Assembly: GCA_036489975.1 (NCBI GenBank)
Contig: DASXES010000121.1
Span: 1 to 64,000, forward strand
Origin: Roseiarcus sp036489975
Lineage (GTDB): Bacteria > Pseudomonadota > Alphaproteobacteria > Rhizobiales > Beijerinckiaceae
Length of the DNA: 64,000 nucleotides
Reading direction: 5' to 3'
Below the pieces are notes generated by a model, which was not told the origin of the DNA, made no database searches, and saw only the letters and a list, made by a program, of their open reading frames with translations. Shown one piece after another: positions 24,032-32,167 of this stretch (positions within the stretch are counted from its first letter, which is position 1; every line of letters begins with the position of its first letter). The position numbers were made by a program, and so were the translations under genes.

Positions 24032-25102
24032 ATGATCGTCGAAGAGATGGCGAGTCGGGCCCTTCCGACCGCGACCGGGTTCGCCGCGGCCCAGGCGACC
24101 GCTGCGCTGATGACGCGCAAAATCGATCCCGCGCCTTTATTGCGGCGCGCGGGTCTCAAGAAACCCGGCCCGGAAGATCAGCCGCAACGCGTGTCCGCGG
24201 CGGCGCAAAGCCGGCTGCTCGAATATGCGGCGGAGGCGCTCGACGACAGCGCGCTGGGGCTCCATCTCGCGGAGCAGGCGGATCTGCGCGACGCCGGAAT
24301 CCTGTTCTACATCACCGCCGGGGCGAAGGACGTCAACGAGGCCGTGACCCTGTTTGTCCGCTATTGCCGGATCGTGAACGAAGCGACGCGGGTGAAGCTG
24401 GCGCGGACCCCAGAGGGGGTCGCGATCGAGTTCCAGGTTGTCGGCGTTCCCAGGCATAGCGCCAGGCAGAATCTCGAGTTTGGTCTTGCGGTCTATTTGA
24501 AGGGCCTGCGCGAAATCACCGGGCGCCACGTCCGCCCAATCCGGGTTGCGTTCGCCCATGCGCGCAATTCGCGCCTGCGGGAGTTCGAACGGTTCTTCGG
24601 CTGTCCGGTCGAGTTCGGCCGCGCCTCGAGCGAGGGCGTGTCGTCCGATCTCCTGGAGTTCTCCGGCGAGATCCTCGCCCTCCCGCTCGTCAACGCCGAT
24701 CCGAAGCTCGTCGAGGCGCTTCGACCCTTTTGCGATGCGGCGGCAAGGGAACGAAGCACGGCGTCGGGGACGGTGCGCGCCGCGGTCGAGGGCGAACTCG
24801 AGAAACTGCTGCCGAACGGCAAGGCCCAGAGACACAGGATTGCGAACACGCTCGCTTTGAGCACAAGAACGCTGTCGCGCAGGCTCGCCAGCGAGGGCAC
24901 GACCTACGAAGACGTCGTTGACGAATTGCGGCGAACCCTGGCGCTCCAATACGTCAAGGACCAGGGCATATCCCTGTCGCAGATCGCCTGGCTCCTCGGC
25001 TACGAAGGGTCCGCCTCCCTCAGTCACGCCTTCAGGCGCTGGACAGGTCGGTCGCCGTCCGACATGAGGAGCCAGCGGCAGCCGCTTCTTGCGCCAGCTT
25101 GA
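24032..25102 (+). CDS. AraC-family regulator with an Arabinose_bd-type N-terminal domain
   Basis: The 356-residue regulator has the OruR/ArgR-like ligand domain (PLLRRAGL, SRLLEYAAEALDDSALGL, FLVRY-like FVRYCRIVNEATRV). A C-terminal AraC helix-turn-helix pair follows: TLSRRLASEGTTYEDVVDEL, then ISLSQIAWLLGYEGSASLSH and FRRWTGRSPSDMR. An in-frame GTG at 23990 is an alternative start; neither has a strong ribosome site. Lying just behind the RraA-amidohydrolase-oxidase genes on the same strand, it is the probable regulator of that cassette. Confidence 0.88.
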   Translation: MIVEEMASRALPTATGFAAAQATAALMTRKIDPAPLLRRAGLKKPGPEDQPQRVSAAAQSRLLEYAAEALDDSALGLHLAEQADLRDAGILFYITAGAKDVNEAVTLFVRYCRIVNEATRVKLARTPEGVAIEFQVVGVPRHSARQNLEFGLAVYLKGLREITGRHVRPIRVAFAHARNSRLREFERFFGCPVEFGRASSEGVSSDLLEFSGEILALPLVNADPKLVEALRPFCDAAARERSTASGTVRAAVEGELEKLLPNGKAQRHRIANTLALSTRTLSRRLASEGTTYEDVVDELRRTLALQYVKDQGISLSQIAWLLGYEGSASLSHAFRRWTGRSPSDMRSQRQPLLAPA

Positions 25103-25185
25103 GAGCGCCCACGGCGGTTCGACCGCGCAGCCCAAAGCTCCAGGCCGTCGCCTCAGCCAAATGTCCATCAGCCAAGCGCCCCTCG

Positions 25186-25260
25186 CGCTCCGATCCGCGC
25201 AACGGCGCGGGCGCGGGATTCGCGCTTCGGCCATGAAGGCGATCATCGAGTCCTGGTATA
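25186..25260 (+). repeat. Dispersed repeat, family A, copy 1
   Basis: CTCCGATCCGCGCAACGGCG, then GGATTCGCGCTTCGGCCATG, then AGGCGATCATCGAGTCCTGG. It recurs inverted at 25671-25785 and in the same orientation at 37251-37370. Copies 1 and 2 frame the zinc-ribbon gene as an inverted pair. Confidence 0.85.
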
Positions 25261-25392
25261 AAGGCCCCAAAAAGCAGCGGATCGGCCCGGGCGAGCAAAT
25301 GCTTAGGTTCAAATCATTTATTCAGCTTCGTGTCGCGCCGGACCCCGAATCAAACCCCGCGTCCCCCGCCGGCGCCAGGAGCAAGCACTAAA

Positions 25393-25668
25393 ATGACCGC
25401 CGCTTACGAGGATAATTTCGGCTTCTGGGTCATTGACGGACCCGAGGAGCGAGCTTTTTTCGAGCACGTCCAGCGCCAGAGCGTTCGCACGATCTGCAAG
25501 CGCTGCGAGCGACCGGTTCGGCTCATGGCGCCGAAGGACATCTGCGGCCTCTGCATCTGCGCGATGGAATACGGCGCCCCAGCCGCGATAAGCGGCTACG
25601 GCGGCGCGGGCTCGAAGACGCCCGCATCGCGCCCGCCTCGACGCCGCCGACTGACGGCGAAGAGTTAG
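25393..25668 (+). CDS. Small putative zinc-ribbon protein
   Basis: The 91-residue protein reads EDNFGFWVIDGPEERAFFEH, then TICKRCERPVRLMAPKDICG and LCICAMEYG. Two CxxC pairs (CKRC and CGLC) spaced about 16 residues apart predict a zinc ribbon. The C-terminus is basic (PRRRRL). Proteins of this shape (acidic-aromatic start, two CxxC pairs, EYG) recur in Hyphomicrobiales, but I know of no assigned function. The ATG at 25393 is preferred over 25330 because relatives start there. It is framed by inverted copies of a dispersed repeat. Confidence 0.7.
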   Translation: MTAAYEDNFGFWVIDGPEERAFFEHVQRQSVRTICKRCERPVRLMAPKDICGLCICAMEYGAPAAISGYGGAGSKTPASRPPRRRRLTAKS

Positions 25669-25670
25669 AG

Positions 25671-25785
25671 CAGGACTCGATGATCGGAACCGACCATCGC
25701 CTTCATGGCCGAAGCGCGAATCCCGCGCCGTTGCGCGGATCGAAGCGCGGATCAAGTCGCGCTCAATTGGAACGGGCATAAGAGC
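25671..25785 (-). repeat. Dispersed repeat, family A, copy 2 (inverted)
   Basis: On the minus strand this matches copy 1 over about 75 bases (CGCTTCGATCCGCGCAACGG onward to GATCATCGAGTCCTG). It extends further, matching the first half of copy 3 (GATCAAGTCGCGCTCAATT in plus reading). It begins directly after the zinc-ribbon stop codon. Confidence 0.85.
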
Positions 25786-25870
25786 GCCACGAGCCTTCCG
25801 CGATCCGGTCGGGTCGCCGAAGGCTCGTGCTTGTCTCGCGCTTTTTTGGCGAGCCGCCCGCCCGCGCCGC

Positions 25871-27478
25871 CTATTCCGCGGCGGTCGGCTGGACGCTCAG
25901 ATCATCATGCTCCATCTCGAACGGCGCGGCGGGCGCCACATGGGCGAATTTGGCGAAGGCGTAGAGCATCACGGCGATGCCGAGGTAGCTCACCGCCACG
26001 ACCGGCGATTGCCCGATGCCAAGATCCTCGGCGTGGATCAGGCCGAAGAAGGTGAGGATCGAGCCCGCGAGCGCGAACGCCGCGGCCTTCTCGAGCTGGC
26101 GCTCGATGATGAACACGGTCACGGCGCCTAGAATGATGCCCGCGAGCGTCGCGCCGCCGCCAAGCGTCGCCAGGCCCTTGTACAAGACGCCCGTGTTTCC
26201 AAGCTTGTCGAAGCCGACCGCGGCGGCGTTGGTGCCGGCGGCGCCGAGCGCGCCATCGATCATGGTTTTGCCCCAGGCGGCGATCTGCGGAATCATCGCC
26301 AGAATGATCGCGGGCGCATGACTGCGCGGCGATTCCTGGAAGGCCTGCGAGCCGATCAGCATGCCGATGTAGAGCAGGATCGGCAGGATCGCGACCACTG
26401 GGATCAGGCTCGAAACCAGCGCCACGATGCCGAGCCATGTCAGCACCAGCACCATCACGCCGGTCGCGGCGGAATAGCCGATCCGGCCGCCCATGGCCTT
26501 CCAGCCGGGATGGCCGATATAGACGGCGTTGATGAACGGATTGCCGAGCAGGCAGCCGATCAGGCTGATGATTCCGTCGGCCGTCAGCACCTGGGTCGTC
26601 GGAAACGAGTCGCCGGCCGCAGAGGCGCTCTCGACATTGTCCATCGCCTCGACAAGATCATAGATGCCGAACGGAATCGCGGTGACGAGTATGATCCCGA
26701 TGAACTTGAAGCCCGAAAAGACATGACCGATAGCCGGTACCGGGAATGAGAAGCCGAAGTGCGAGAAAGCGTCGCCGACACTGCCGACGCTCAAGCCGCC
26801 GTAGCCTAAACCGAAAAGGTTCGACCCCCAGGCGATGAGCGTGCCGGCCGCGATGGCGACCAGGCCGCCCGGGACCTCCCGGAAATAACGCACGCCGCCG
26901 AACCAGTTGGCCAGGATGATGGCGAAGCAGACCATGCCGATGAGCGGCGTCTCGAACACGAGGAGGCCGGGGCGCATCGATATGAAGGTGATGGAAATGC
27001 CGGCGAGCGAACCGAGCAGCGCGGCGCGGGGCGTGATCTTGCGAATGACGGGAGCGATGAAGCCGCCCGCCATCAGGACGAAGCTCTGGACGAACACCCA
27101 GGTGAGCCCCGCCTCCCAGGCCTGGACCGGATCGTTGGTCCTCAGCAGGATCGGCAGCATGACCACGAAGGTGACGACGAACATGTGCGGCACGCTGGTG
27201 CCCGAAGGCAGGGCGCAGACGTCGGTGCGCCCGGTCTTCTTGGCGAGCCTGTAGGCGAGCCAGGCGTAATAGACCGTGCTGAGGAACAGCATCAGCCCCA
27301 GGGCTGGAAGAATGCGCCCGAAGACGAGCGAGTCGGGCATCTTCAGCACGAAGCGCAGGAGCCCGGTGAGCACGAGCACGTTGACCAGGATGTTGGTCCC
27401 GAAGCCGAAGAAGGCGTTCCAGTCGCCCGGAACCCAAAGCTTCTCGAGGCCTGCCTTGCCTATCGCCGCATTCGCCAT
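25871..27478 (-). CDS. NCS2-family nucleobase permease
   Basis: The 535-residue protein is an AzgA/uracil-xanthine-like NCS2 transporter of the large prokaryotic branch, with 12-14 membrane segments. DVCALPSGTSVPHMFVVTFV near the start and GIYDLVEAMDNVESASAAGD in the middle are the substrate-site region of the purine branch. GGAGGGGAACAG precedes the ATG. It follows a cysteine hydrolase by 26 bases on the same strand, so the pair probably imports and hydrolyses one substrate. A purine, allantoin-like or triazine-like compound is possible. Confidence 0.85.
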   Translation of the reverse strand: MANAAIGKAGLEKLWVPGDWNAFFGFGTNILVNVLVLTGLLRFVLKMPDSLVFGRILPALGLMLFLSTVYYAWLAYRLAKKTGRTDVCALPSGTSVPHMFVVTFVVMLPILLRTNDPVQAWEAGLTWVFVQSFVLMAGGFIAPVIRKITPRAALLGSLAGISITFISMRPGLLVFETPLIGMVCFAIILANWFGGVRYFREVPGGLVAIAAGTLIAWGSNLFGLGYGGLSVGSVGDAFSHFGFSFPVPAIGHVFSGFKFIGIILVTAIPFGIYDLVEAMDNVESASAAGDSFPTTQVLTADGIISLIGCLLGNPFINAVYIGHPGWKAMGGRIGYSAATGVMVLVLTWLGIVALVSSLIPVVAILPILLYIGMLIGSQAFQESPRSHAPAIILAMIPQIAAWGKTMIDGALGAAGTNAAAVGFDKLGNTGVLYKGLATLGGGATLAGIILGAVTVFIIERQLEKAAAFALAGSILTFFGLIHAEDLGIGQSPVVAVSYLGIAVMLYAFAKFAHVAPAAPFEMEHDDLSVQPTAAE

Positions 27479-27504
27479 CTGTTCCCCTCCGCGCTTCGCC
27501 TCGC

Positions 27505-28194
27505 CTAGGCGGGGCTCTTCCACCCAGCCAAAGCCTCGATCACCCCCTCGGAACTCGACACCCAGCCGAAAATGCCGCCCTGGGCCTTGATCATCTTGAG
27601 ACCCATGGCGTGGAATTCCGGGTAGTAGGAGCCGCAGCAGTCCTCGAGCACGAGGCAGTCGTAGCCGCGGTCGTTCGCCTCCCGCACCGTGGTGTTGACG
27701 CAGACCTCGGTCGTCACGCCGGTGACGATGAGTTGCTTGACGTCCCGGTGCTGCAGGATGGCGTGCAGATCGGTGGCGTGGAACGCGCCCTTGCCGGGCT
27801 TGTCGATGACCGCCTCGCCAGGCTTGGGGTAAAGTTCGGGAATGATGTCGTGTCCGGGTTCGCCGCGCACGAGAATGCGGCCCATCGGACCCGCGTCGCC
27901 AATCGTGGTCTTGCTCTTGCCGCGGATCTTTTTGGCCGGCGGCAGGTCGGCGAGATCGGGACGATGACCTTCGCGGGTATGGAGAACGGTGAGGCCGGCC
28001 TCGCGCCATGCCCGGAGCAGCCTTCGGTTTGGTTCGATGGTGCGGCGCAATTGCGAAACGTCGTTGCCGAGCATTTCGCCATAGCCCCCGGGCTCGAGAA
28101 AATCGCGCTGCATGTCGATGATCAGGAGCGCGCAATGTTCGGGAGCGAGCGTAAAGGCGTAGGGCTCGGCCGCGAGGTCTATCGTTTCATTCAT
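27505..28194 (-). CDS. Cysteine hydrolase (isochorismatase family; biuret/ureidoacrylate-type amidase)
   Basis: The 229-residue hydrolase carries the catalytic Asp in LLIIDMQRDFLEPGGYGE, a Lys in VIDKPGKGAFHATDL, and the nucleophile Cys in VTGVTTEVCVNTTVREA with the preceding cis-peptide. These are the triad residues of the carbamoyl-amide hydrolases (biuret hydrolase, RutB, N-carbamoylsarcosine amidase) rather than isochorismatases. The permease downstream supports use of an N-rich heterocycle or ureide. The start at 28194 gives the natural N-terminus; an in-frame extension to 28251 has no support. Confidence 0.85.
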   Translation of the reverse strand: MNETIDLAAEPYAFTLAPEHCALLIIDMQRDFLEPGGYGEMLGNDVSQLRRTIEPNRRLLRAWREAGLTVLHTREGHRPDLADLPPAKKIRGKSKTTIGDAGPMGRILVRGEPGHDIIPELYPKPGEAVIDKPGKGAFHATDLHAILQHRDVKQLIVTGVTTEVCVNTTVREANDRGYDCLVLEDCCGSYYPEFHAMGLKMIKAQGGIFGWVSSSEGVIEALAGWKSPA

Positions 28195-28515
28195 GCGCCA
28201 CGCTGCGTTGAGGGACGGCGCCAATCGGAGAGTTCGCGACTGCGCCGCCAAAGATCAGCGGCCCCCTCGGTCGGCCGGTCATCGCGACGCACGCAAGGAA
28301 CATGCCTGTCGCCACGCCACGCGCGATCGCCGGGCAAGGGCGGGGGCGACACTACGACAACCGGCTGGAGGCTGCTTACAGCCTGGGTGCGGGCGCCGAC
28401 TTTATTTGCTGCGGCTGCACAAGGACCGAGCGCGCCGGACGCGCTATCGAGGGCCGTCGAACCGCATCGAGCGAAGCCCCCTGCGGTTCGCGCTCAAGAG
28501 CCTCGATCGCCTCGA
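28195..28515. other. Gene-free spacer upstream of the cysteine hydrolase
   Basis: In this 320-base stretch, with minus-strand genes on both sides, I see no convincing gene, RNA or strong repeat on either strand. It presumably contains the promoter of the hydrolase-permease pair. Confidence 0.5.
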
Positions 28516-29250
28516 TCAGTTCCTCGCGCCCACGATCGCCCGCCAAAAACCGCTATAGGCCAGCTCGAAGCCAACGATCTGGTAGTCGAGGTCGATCGCG
28601 TCCATCACCTCGTAGGCGGAATTGTTGCAGATCGAAAAGATGATGAGCCCGTCCTTCGACACATGCCGGCGAGCCTGGCGCAGGTAGGACTCGGTGATCC
28701 GCCCGTGCGGATCGCAGAGGCTGTAGCGCTCGATGTCGTTCTCCGGATTCTTGTCGACCAAGGGCGTGTTGAACACGATGAGGTCGAAGTCCTTCTCCTC
28801 GATTTTCTCGAACAGGTCGGACTGGAAGGCGGTCAGGGCGACGTCGTTCAGCGTGGCGTTGGCGAGCGTGGCCTCGACGGCGACCGACGAGATGTCCGTG
28901 GCGACCGTTCTGGACGACCAGTTTGCGGCCAGGTAGAGCGAGATGATGCCGCAGCCGCAGCCGATTTCCAGCGTCTTGGCGATCAGGTTCGGGTTCATCG
29001 CCTTGATGTTGCGGATGAAGAATTCCGAACTCGAGTCGGGCAGCGGATGGTAGACGCCGGCCGGAACATCGACCACCAGACCATCGGCGTAGATCCGCTC
29101 CGGAACCGCCTGGCGTCGGACCAGCGCTTCATGCGCGGCTTCGATATCGAATTGCGCGGTGCTGACGAGGTTGGAGATCCCCAGCTTGCGAAGAACGGAC
29201 GCCCGCGGCGGCGCAACCCGGCGCTCGGCCTTGATATATCCGACGTTCAT
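28516..29250 (-). CDS. SAM-dependent methyltransferase, MTS-like, with NTPL motif
   Basis: The 244-residue protein has a class I methyltransferase core: KTLEIGCGCGIISLYLA (SAM loop), TVATDISSVAVEAT and DFDLIVFNTPLVD. The last stretch sits where N6-adenine, glutamine and small-domain rRNA methyltransferases have NPP(Y/F), so NTPL is a marked variant. A region with GLVVDVPAGVYHPLPDSSSE precedes the core, as in HemK/RsmC-like proteins. The substrate is unknown. It is cotranscriptional in orientation with the ABC genes upstream (111-base gap), yet unrelated to transport. The ATG at 29250 has GAGGT upstream. Confidence 0.8.
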   Translation of the reverse strand: MNVGYIKAERRVAPPRASVLRKLGISNLVSTAQFDIEAAHEALVRRQAVPERIYADGLVVDVPAGVYHPLPDSSSEFFIRNIKAMNPNLIAKTLEIGCGCGIISLYLAANWSSRTVATDISSVAVEATLANATLNDVALTAFQSDLFEKIEEKDFDLIVFNTPLVDKNPENDIERYSLCDPHGRITESYLRQARRHVSKDGLIIFSICNNSAYEVMDAIDLDYQIVGFELAYSGFWRAIVGARN

Positions 29251-29360
29251 ATGACCTCGCGTTGGTTGTTGTCGGCGCAGTTTTTTCCCTGCCCGGCGGC
29301 GCCCCGGACGCAAAAGCGTCCCCGCCGTTTTAAGTCATACGGTTAATTATCTCGTTTGTT

Positions 29361-30146
29361 TCAGCTTTCTCGCCCGCGCTCGCTGTCATGCCAATCGCGC
29401 AACAACCAATGCGACAGCGCCGTCAACAGCAGATGAATTGTGATGCCCGCGACCGAAATCAAGAGCAGCGCGGCGAACATTCGCGGGATATTAAGGCGAA
29501 ATCCGGACTCGACGATGCGATAGGCGAGCCCCGATCCCTGGCCGGCGGACCCGGCGGCGATTTCGGCGACGATCGCGCCAATCAGGGCAAGCCCGCCGCT
29601 GATCCTGAGCCCGGCGAGAAAATAAGGGAGAGCCGAGGGCAACCTGAGCAACATGAATTGCTGCATGCGCGAGGCGCGATACATCTGAAATAAGTCAACC
29701 AGATTGTGGTCCGCCGAAGAAAGCCCGAGCGTGGTGTTGGCGAGGAGGGGAAAGAACGCCACCAGAAAGGCGCACACCAGGACCGCTATGCCAGGCGTGA
29801 GGTAGATCAGCAGGAGCGGGGCGATGGCGACGATGGGCGTCACTTGCATGGCTACGGCGAAGGGGTAGAACGCGCGCTCTACCAGCCGGGACTGCGCGAA
29901 AATAATGGCCAGCCCGACACTCCCAATGACCGCGATCCCGAGCGCCTTGAGCGTGATCGACAGCGTCACCCACAGCGATGCAGAGAGCACCGGCCAATCG
30001 GTGATGAGGGTCGCGATGATGAGGCTCGGCGCGGGCAGAAGATAGGACGGGACCGCGAAATAGCGGACCAGCGCCTCCCAGGCGAACAGCCCCAGGCCCA
30101 AAGCGATGGCCGGCACCGCATAGCCGACGAAGTCGTCTCTGCTCAC
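29361..30146 (-). CDS. ABC transporter permease, SsuC/ThiX type
   Basis: The 261-residue permease has six hydrophobic segments and the family loop FQMYRASRMQQFMLLRLPSA (EAA-type ATPase contact). PAPSLIIATL is typical of the nitrate/sulfonate/taurine/pyrimidine-precursor branch. It overlaps the ATPase gene by 4 bases. The binding protein at 32729, encoded on the same strand beyond two plus-strand genes, is the likely third component. Confidence 0.9.
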   Translation of the reverse strand: MSRDDFVGYAVPAIALGLGLFAWEALVRYFAVPSYLLPAPSLIIATLITDWPVLSASLWVTLSITLKALGIAVIGSVGLAIIFAQSRLVERAFYPFAVAMQVTPIVAIAPLLLIYLTPGIAVLVCAFLVAFFPLLANTTLGLSSADHNLVDLFQMYRASRMQQFMLLRLPSALPYFLAGLRISGGLALIGAIVAEIAAGSAGQGSGLAYRIVESGFRLNIPRMFAALLLISVAGITIHLLLTALSHWLLRDWHDSERGRES

Positions 30147-30976
30147 TGCGCCTCGGCCTTGAGCATTTTCGGCGGCCGATCGCCCATAGCCACGTGGAGC
30201 GCTTCCGAAGTCTGGACGCAGGTGTCAGAGTAGGCCTTGCACAGCCTGAACCCTTCCTGACGCGACGCTGTGGGCGATTCGACTATGATTTCCGCCGCCG
30301 CCCGTCCTGGCCGCGCCGCCATCACCACAATGCGGTCCGACAGATAGACACTCTCGAACACCGAATGGGTCACGAACACCACGGTCGCTCCGAGCGAAGA
30401 CCGGAGGGCGGCCAAATCGTCGTTGAGCTTGAGGCGCGTGATCTCATCCAGAGCGGCGAACGGCTCGTCCATCAGGAGGACAGTCGGCCGCGTCACCAGG
30501 GCTCGAGCGATCGAGACCCGCATTTTCATGCCGCCGGACAGTTGACGGGGATAGGCCTTGGCGAAACCCGCGAGCCCGACCTGCTCCAGCGCCTCTTCAA
30601 TGCGGGGCCGCGCCTTTTCCTTCGACACGCCGGCGAGACGGAGCGGCAGCCAGACATTGGTGAACACGTCAGACCAGGGCGTCAGCGTCGGCTCCTGAAA
30701 TACGAACCCGAGCTCAGGGCATTCGGTACGCCAGACAATCTCGCCCCGGGTCGGACTGGTAAGTCCAGCCAGCAACCGCAGAACCGTCGACTTGCCGCAA
30801 CCTGACGGGCCCAGCAAGGACAGAAACTCTCCTGCCCGGATGTCGAGGTTGAGGCCCTCCAGAGCCGTGACCTGGTTGGCGAAAACCTTGTGCACCCCCC
30901 GCAGCGTCACCAGCGGCGGCGCGGCCACCCGGACCGCGGTCTCGTTCGTCCTCAGCGTCGCCATCGTGTTCATCAT
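30143..30976 (-). CDS. ABC transporter ATP-binding protein, SsuB/TauB type
   Basis: The 277-residue ATPase shows Walker A LLGPSGCGKST, Q-loop FVFQEPTLTPWSDVFTNVWL, signature LSGGMKMRVSIARAL, Walker B VLLMDEPFAALDEITR and a switch His in VTHSVFES. LTPWSDVFTNV is characteristic of the nitrate/sulfonate/NMT1 branch. It begins the permease-ATPase pair and is preceded by a long spacer with an inverted repeat. The substrate may be a pyrimidine or purine derivative given the nearby deaminase. Confidence 0.92.
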   Translation of the reverse strand: MMNTMATLRTNETAVRVAAPPLVTLRGVHKVFANQVTALEGLNLDIRAGEFLSLLGPSGCGKSTVLRLLAGLTSPTRGEIVWRTECPELGFVFQEPTLTPWSDVFTNVWLPLRLAGVSKEKARPRIEEALEQVGLAGFAKAYPRQLSGGMKMRVSIARALVTRPTVLLMDEPFAALDEITRLKLNDDLAALRSSLGATVVFVTHSVFESVYLSDRIVVMAARPGRAAAEIIVESPTASRQEGFRLCKAYSDTCVQTSEALHVAMGDRPPKMLKAEAQ

Positions 30977-31333
30977 GCGAACCTGTCGTATCTTGGCGCC
31001 GGCTGTTCAGGCCGGGGACCCCACCCCTTCCGAACGCAAATTGCATGCCTCTCTTGACCCGAGCTGTTTACAGTCTCCCACGCCCTTCCCCGTTTGCATC
31101 GGATCCCTCCCAAAGGCCGTCCTCCTGCCCAGGCTGCTCGCTGCGCTTGAACACGGAGATTATAGACCTCGCTTTTCTCGGTCAAACATCAGGTAATGCC
31201 AGAACAAGCCGAGTACAAGTACTGATGTTTGCTGCAGTGCGGCGCCAGCGAGCTCCGAATGACTGCCCATTCTTGACGCCGGACAGCGCGGCGTGCCATT
31301 CGCCTAAGTCCGCCAGCAGCCGGCCGAAATGAA
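30977..31333. other. Gene-free divergent spacer
   Basis: The spacer separates the ABC ATPase (minus) from the methyltransferase-like gene (plus). Apart from the inverted repeat at 31184-31230, listed separately, I see no gene or RNA. Confidence 0.5.
31184..31230. promoter_or_regulatory. Candidate operator: long inverted repeat with inner palindrome
   Basis: AAACATCAG (31184-31192) and CTGATGTTT (31222-31230) are perfect 9-base inverted arms around a 29-base centre. The centre contains AGTACAAGTACT, itself a 5-base inverted repeat with a 2-base spacer. The nested symmetry in a divergent spacer suggests a regulator-binding site or a structured 5' leader. No regulator gene is adjacent. Confidence 0.4.
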
Positions 31334-32167
31334 TTGTTAATCGAACCCGGCCCGGCCGATTTCGTTCCTTCGCTTCAGCCCGGATTCATGGCCAAAGACT
31401 ACGTCGCCGCCAATCTCGAAGCGCCCGTCCTCGATCATCTGTTTCCCAACATGATCGAGGCGGACAAAAGCGCGACGACCTGGCCCTATTTTCGCAAGCA
31501 GATCGACCATCCGTTTCGCGTCGACAGACGTCATCCGACGGTCGGCTTCATCAATCGCGACGAAGCATCGATCCTGTATGCGAATGCGCGCGCGTTCACG
31601 GGACAGAGCGGGATCGAGATCGGGGCGTGGCGCGGCTGGTCGACCGCCTATCTGGTCGCCGCCGGGATCGCGCCGCTTCACGTGGTCGAACCGCTGCTCG
31701 CCGATGGGGACTGGCGCCGCGAATTCGAGCAGATGATCGGCGCCGCGGGCGGAAGCTCGACAACGATCCTGATTCCCGAAACAAGCCCGGGCGCGGTCGT
31801 CCGCCTCGGCGAGGCTGGCGCGCGATGGTCGTTCGCGTTCATCGACGGCGACCACGACGGCGAGGCCCCGGTCCGCGATGCGCTCGCTTGCGCCCCCTAC
31901 CTCGCAGCCACGGCGATGGTGGTCTTTCATGATCTGGTGTCGCCGCACGTGGGAGCGGCCTTGCGGGCGCTGGCGGCGCAAGGCTGGAACGTGATGGCCT
32001 ACCAGACGGCGCAAATGATGGGCGTGGCGTGGCGCGGGACGGTCAAGCCGGCGGCGCACCAGCCCGATCCGACTCAGCGCTGGCAGGTTCCAGAACATCT
32101 GGCTGGAATTCCGATATCGGGCGACGATACGGCTCTCGCGACTGACGGAAAGGGAAACGAACCCTGA
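31334..32167 (+). CDS. Class I methyltransferase-like protein (Methyltransf_24 type)
   Basis: The 277-residue product has a Rossmann methyltransferase shape: FTGQSGIEIGAWRGWSTAYL as the SAM loop, PLHVVEPLLADGDW, and WSFAFIDGDHDGEAPVRDAL, where 'IDGDH' is characteristic of the family of O-methyltransferases and glycan or antibiotic methyltransferases. The frame opens with TTG at 31334; an ATG at 31388 (MAKDYVAANLEAP) is an equally good start. It overlaps the cytochrome gene through TGATG, so both are translated together, an odd pairing. Confidence 0.75.
   Translation: MLIEPGPADFVPSLQPGFMAKDYVAANLEAPVLDHLFPNMIEADKSATTWPYFRKQIDHPFRVDRRHPTVGFINRDEASILYANARAFTGQSGIEIGAWRGWSTAYLVAAGIAPLHVVEPLLADGDWRREFEQMIGAAGGSSTTILIPETSPGAVVRLGEAGARWSFAFIDGDHDGEAPVRDALACAPYLAATAMVVFHDLVSPHVGAALRALAAQGWNVMAYQTAQMMGVAWRGTVKPAAHQPDPTQRWQVPEHLAGIPISGDDTALATDGKGNEP

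Noticed and set aside
27610..29346. 578-residue plus-strand frame
   Set aside because: It is antisense to the cysteine hydrolase and methyltransferase and lacks any domain pattern.
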